From Deltaproteobacteria bacterium (GTDB taxonomy: Bacteria > Desulfobacterota > Desulfobacteria > Desulfobacterales > Desulfatibacillaceae): a DNA stretch of 6,173 bases. Position 1 is the stretch's first letter. Every line of letters begins with the position of its first letter. The notes beneath the pieces were generated by a model. It was not told where the DNA came from and did no database searches. It saw only the letters and a program-made list of their open reading frames with translations. A program made the position numbers and the translations under genes. Below, one piece after another: positions 4,316-6,173 of the stretch. The stretch spans positions 1-6,173 of the forward strand of contig JAFDHW010000154.1 of NCBI GenBank assembly GCA_019308705.1. The letters run 5' to 3'.

Positions 4316-6173
4316 ATGCCCCTTAGACACCAAAGCCCCCTTTTGGTTCGCCTGGCGGCCGCCCTTTTGGCCGCCCTGTTCCTTTTGGCCTCCCCCGCCC
4401 GGGCGGAGAAAAAGAAGGAAGAACCGCCGCCCGCCGCGAAGAAGATCAAGGTCAAGGAACGGCCGTCCGAGGAAGGGGTGTACATCTACCGTAACGGCAA
4501 GTTCATCCCCCTTAAAAAAACCGAGCTGCGCTACTCCGGGGTGTGGTTCGGGGTGGCCCTGTCCGTTTCCCGGCTGGCCGCGGGCTACTTGCTGGACGAG
4601 GACATCGAGGACCTGCCCGTGTTCCAGCCCGGCGACTACCTGGCCTTCTATTTCAAGGACGTCCACGACACCCGCTGGTACTACTACCCCATGAGCCGCC
4701 ATCCCGAGGTGGATTTCGCGGGCCAGACCGAGGCCGAGCTGTGGATGCGGCCCGAGGCCTGGTACCCGGGGTTCGTGGCCATCGGTGACGCCTGGGACCT
4801 CTCCCGCTTGTTCGGCACGCCCCACCGGGACAACTACCACTACGCCCAGGGCCGGGTGCAGGCGTCCGAGGTGGCCTTCATCGACGACGATTTCATCCTG
4901 GCCCAGTTCAACCCGGACCTGGAACTGCCCCTGGACAAGTACCTCATCACCCGCAAAACCTTCATGTTCGACCACCAGCCCGGCAGCGGGCCGGTGGAAA
5001 AGCAGCTTCCCGAGGTCGGCTGGCCCCTGGCCGTGGCCCGGATCTCCAGCATGAAAAACTTCAAGGCCAAACAGGACCGCATCCGCCGGTTCAACGAGCG
5101 GTTCGTGGTGCACCACCTGCTGGAGGAGGTGAAGATCACCTTGCAAAAGGGCCAGCGCATAGACACGGGTATCCACCCCGTGGACCCCAACTACATCCGA
5201 TTCCTTTCCGAAAAGGATTTCGACCTGCTTCTGAAGCCCGGCGAGGCGGACCAAAAGTCGCGCCTTCCCCGGGAATGCGCCCTGGACCGCAGGGAACTCC
5301 CCACCGGCGAGGGCCTCGCGGCCTACCGGGTGAACTGCGACAACTTCGCCATCCGCTACACGGGTAAGGGGAACAAGCCCGAGGTGCGGCTTCTGGGCAG
5401 GGAGGATGGTACCGAGATCACCATCGTCTACAGCCCCCTGTTCTCCTACGAGGACCGGTACCGCAAGCACGTGGAGGCCGGCTGGACGCTCTACGAGGAC
5501 AAGAAGTACGCCGAGGCCGTGGCGGAATACCAAAAGGCCCTGGAAATCATCCCCAACTACCCCGATGCCCTGAACAACCTGGCCTGGCTCTACGCAACCG
5601 CCGAGGACAAAAATTTCTGGAAGCCCCGGGAAGCGCTGAAGCTGGCCAAAAAAGCGGCCCAGTACCTGCCCGTGAAGCCCCACATCCTGGACACCCTGGC
5701 CGAGGCCTACTTCGTAAACGGCCACTTAAAGGAGGCCGAGAAGTACGAAAAGCGGGCCTACGCGGGCGTAAAGGAGCTGCCGGAACAGCACAAAAAGACC
5801 CTGGAGAAGTACAAGAGCCTGGAAGAGCAGTACAAGAAGGCCATCAACCACCTGGAGATCGCGGAGTACGAAAACGCCATCAAGGAGCTGCACTTTCTCC
5901 TGGAAAAATACCCCTCCTACGTGCGGGCGCTGGAGACGCTCTCCTGGACCTACGCCACGGCCAAGGACAAAGGGCTCAAGCAGCCCGACCTGGCCCTGGA
6001 CCTGGCCCGCACCGCCTATTATTTCTCCCCCGAGGACCCCCGCGTCCTGGACACCCTGGCCGAGGCCCTGTACGCGTCCGGGCAAAAGAAAAGGGCCCTG
6101 GAATTCGCGGAAAAGGCCGCCTACTACGCCCCCCACGACGATTACTACGAAACGCGCCTGAAAAAGATGAAAA
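4316..6173 (+). CDS. Exported TPR-repeat protein with an unrecognised N-terminal region (3' end beyond window)
   Basis: The frame is open from the ATG at 4316 to the window edge (619 residues, no stop), with consistent G/C third positions. Residues 1-30 form a clear signal peptide: basic start, hydrophobic core LAAALLAALFLLA, and cleavage site ARA before E31. A short charged linker (EKKKEEPPPAAKK) follows, so the mature protein is probably periplasmic or secreted. No lipobox cysteine or further membrane segment is seen. Residues 55-380 form one or more domains rich in aromatic and acidic residues (for example 'HDTRWYYYPMSRHP', 117-130) that I do not recognise. Residues 386 onward carry TPR-like helices ('GWTLYEDKKYAEAVAEYQKALEIIPNYPDALNNLAWLYA'), repeated at a 120-residue interval. 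TPR regions usually scaffold protein contacts, so an envelope assembly role is plausible but unproven. A weak GTGGA lies 5 nt upstream of the start. The preceding 78-bp gap carries a promoter-like sequence. Confidence 0.85.
   Translation, partial: MPLRHQSPLLVRLAAALLAALFLLASPARAEKKKEEPPPAAKKIKVKERPSEEGVYIYRNGKFIPLKKTELRYSGVWFGVALSVSRLAAGYLLDEDIEDLPVFQPGDYLAFYFKDVHDTRWYYYPMSRHPEVDFAGQTEAELWMRPEAWYPGFVAIGDAWDLSRLFGTPHRDNYHYAQGRVQASEVAFIDDDFILAQFNPDLELPLDKYLITRKTFMFDHQPGSGPVEKQLPEVGWPLAVARISSMKNFKAKQDRIRRFNERFVVHHLLEEVKITLQKGQRIDTGIHPVDPNYIRFLSEKDFDLLLKPGEADQKSRLPRECALDRRELPTGEGLAAYRVNCDNFAIRYTGKGNKPEVRLLGREDGTEITIVYSPLFSYEDRYRKHVEAGWTLYEDKKYAEAVAEYQKALEIIPNYPDALNNLAWLYATAEDKNFWKPREALKLAKKAAQYLPVKPHILDTLAEAYFVNGHLKEAEKYEKRAYAGVKELPEQHKKTLEKYKSLEEQYKKAINHLEIAEYENAIKELHFLLEKYPSYVRALETLSWTYATAKDKGLKQPDLALDLARTAYYFSPEDPRVLDTLAEALYASGQKKRALEFAEKAAYYAPHDDYYETRLKKMK
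5471..6121 (+). repeat. 120-residue tandem duplication inside the TPR protein
   Basis: Residues 386-482 and 506-602 of the TPR protein align without gaps at an offset of exactly 120 residues (360 nt). Matching pairs include 'NNLAWLYATAEDK' with 'ETLSWTYATAKDK' (420/540) and 'HILDTLAEAYFVNG' with 'RVLDTLAEALYASG' (456/576). At DNA level a 23-nt stretch is identical at 5685-5707 and 6045-6067. The unit holds about three TPR-like helix pairs, the middle one with an unusual 'ATA-x-DK' loop. More copies may follow beyond the window. Confidence 0.8.

Noticed and set aside
3521..5725. A 734-codon open frame on the minus strand covering the NDT-like gene and most of the TPR gene
   Set aside because: It is antisense to two genes with recognisable domains and a signal peptide. 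Its translation is low-complexity and resembles no family, as expected from the third-position G/C bias.

Overview
The window is GC-rich (about two thirds G+C by eye) with strong G/C preference at third codon positions. It fits an anaerobic, Desulfobacterota/'deltaproteobacterium'-like genome. That taxonomic guess rests on base composition and gene families (B12-type radical SAM, LarB) and is weak. No RNA genes, CRISPR array, insertion sequence or integrase is visible.

Left half, minus strand (1-2661): a compact operon read right to left. It encodes a cobalamin-binding-type radical SAM protein (1228-2661), a GT4 glycosyltransferase (116-1231), and the first 39 residues of a second glycosyltransferase (1-119) that runs off the window. 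Each junction is a 4-bp stop/start overlap (GTGA, then ATGA), so translation is probably coupled. The set looks like part of a cell-surface polysaccharide or glycolipid cluster; the exact product cannot be read from the sequence.

Middle (2662-2801): a 140-bp divergent intergenic region. It holds face-to-face promoter-like elements, a 10-nt direct repeat spaced exactly 50 bp apart, and an A/T-armed palindrome that stands out from the GC-rich surroundings.

Right half, plus strand (2802-6173): larB, the NaAD carboxylase/hydrolase that starts nickel-pincer nucleotide cofactor synthesis, overlaps by ATGA a nucleoside 2-deoxyribosyltransferase-like gene (3554-4237). After a 78-bp gap carrying a good sigma70-type promoter comes a long exported TPR protein (4316 to beyond the window end). 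Its N-terminal region of about 300 residues is unfamiliar, and its TPR region is a 120-residue tandem duplication.

The most interesting point is the tight coupling of LarB to an N-glycosidic-bond enzyme of the deoxyribosyltransferase fold. It could act on the nucleotide substrate, product or AMP by-product of the LarB reaction. larC and larE are not in the window.
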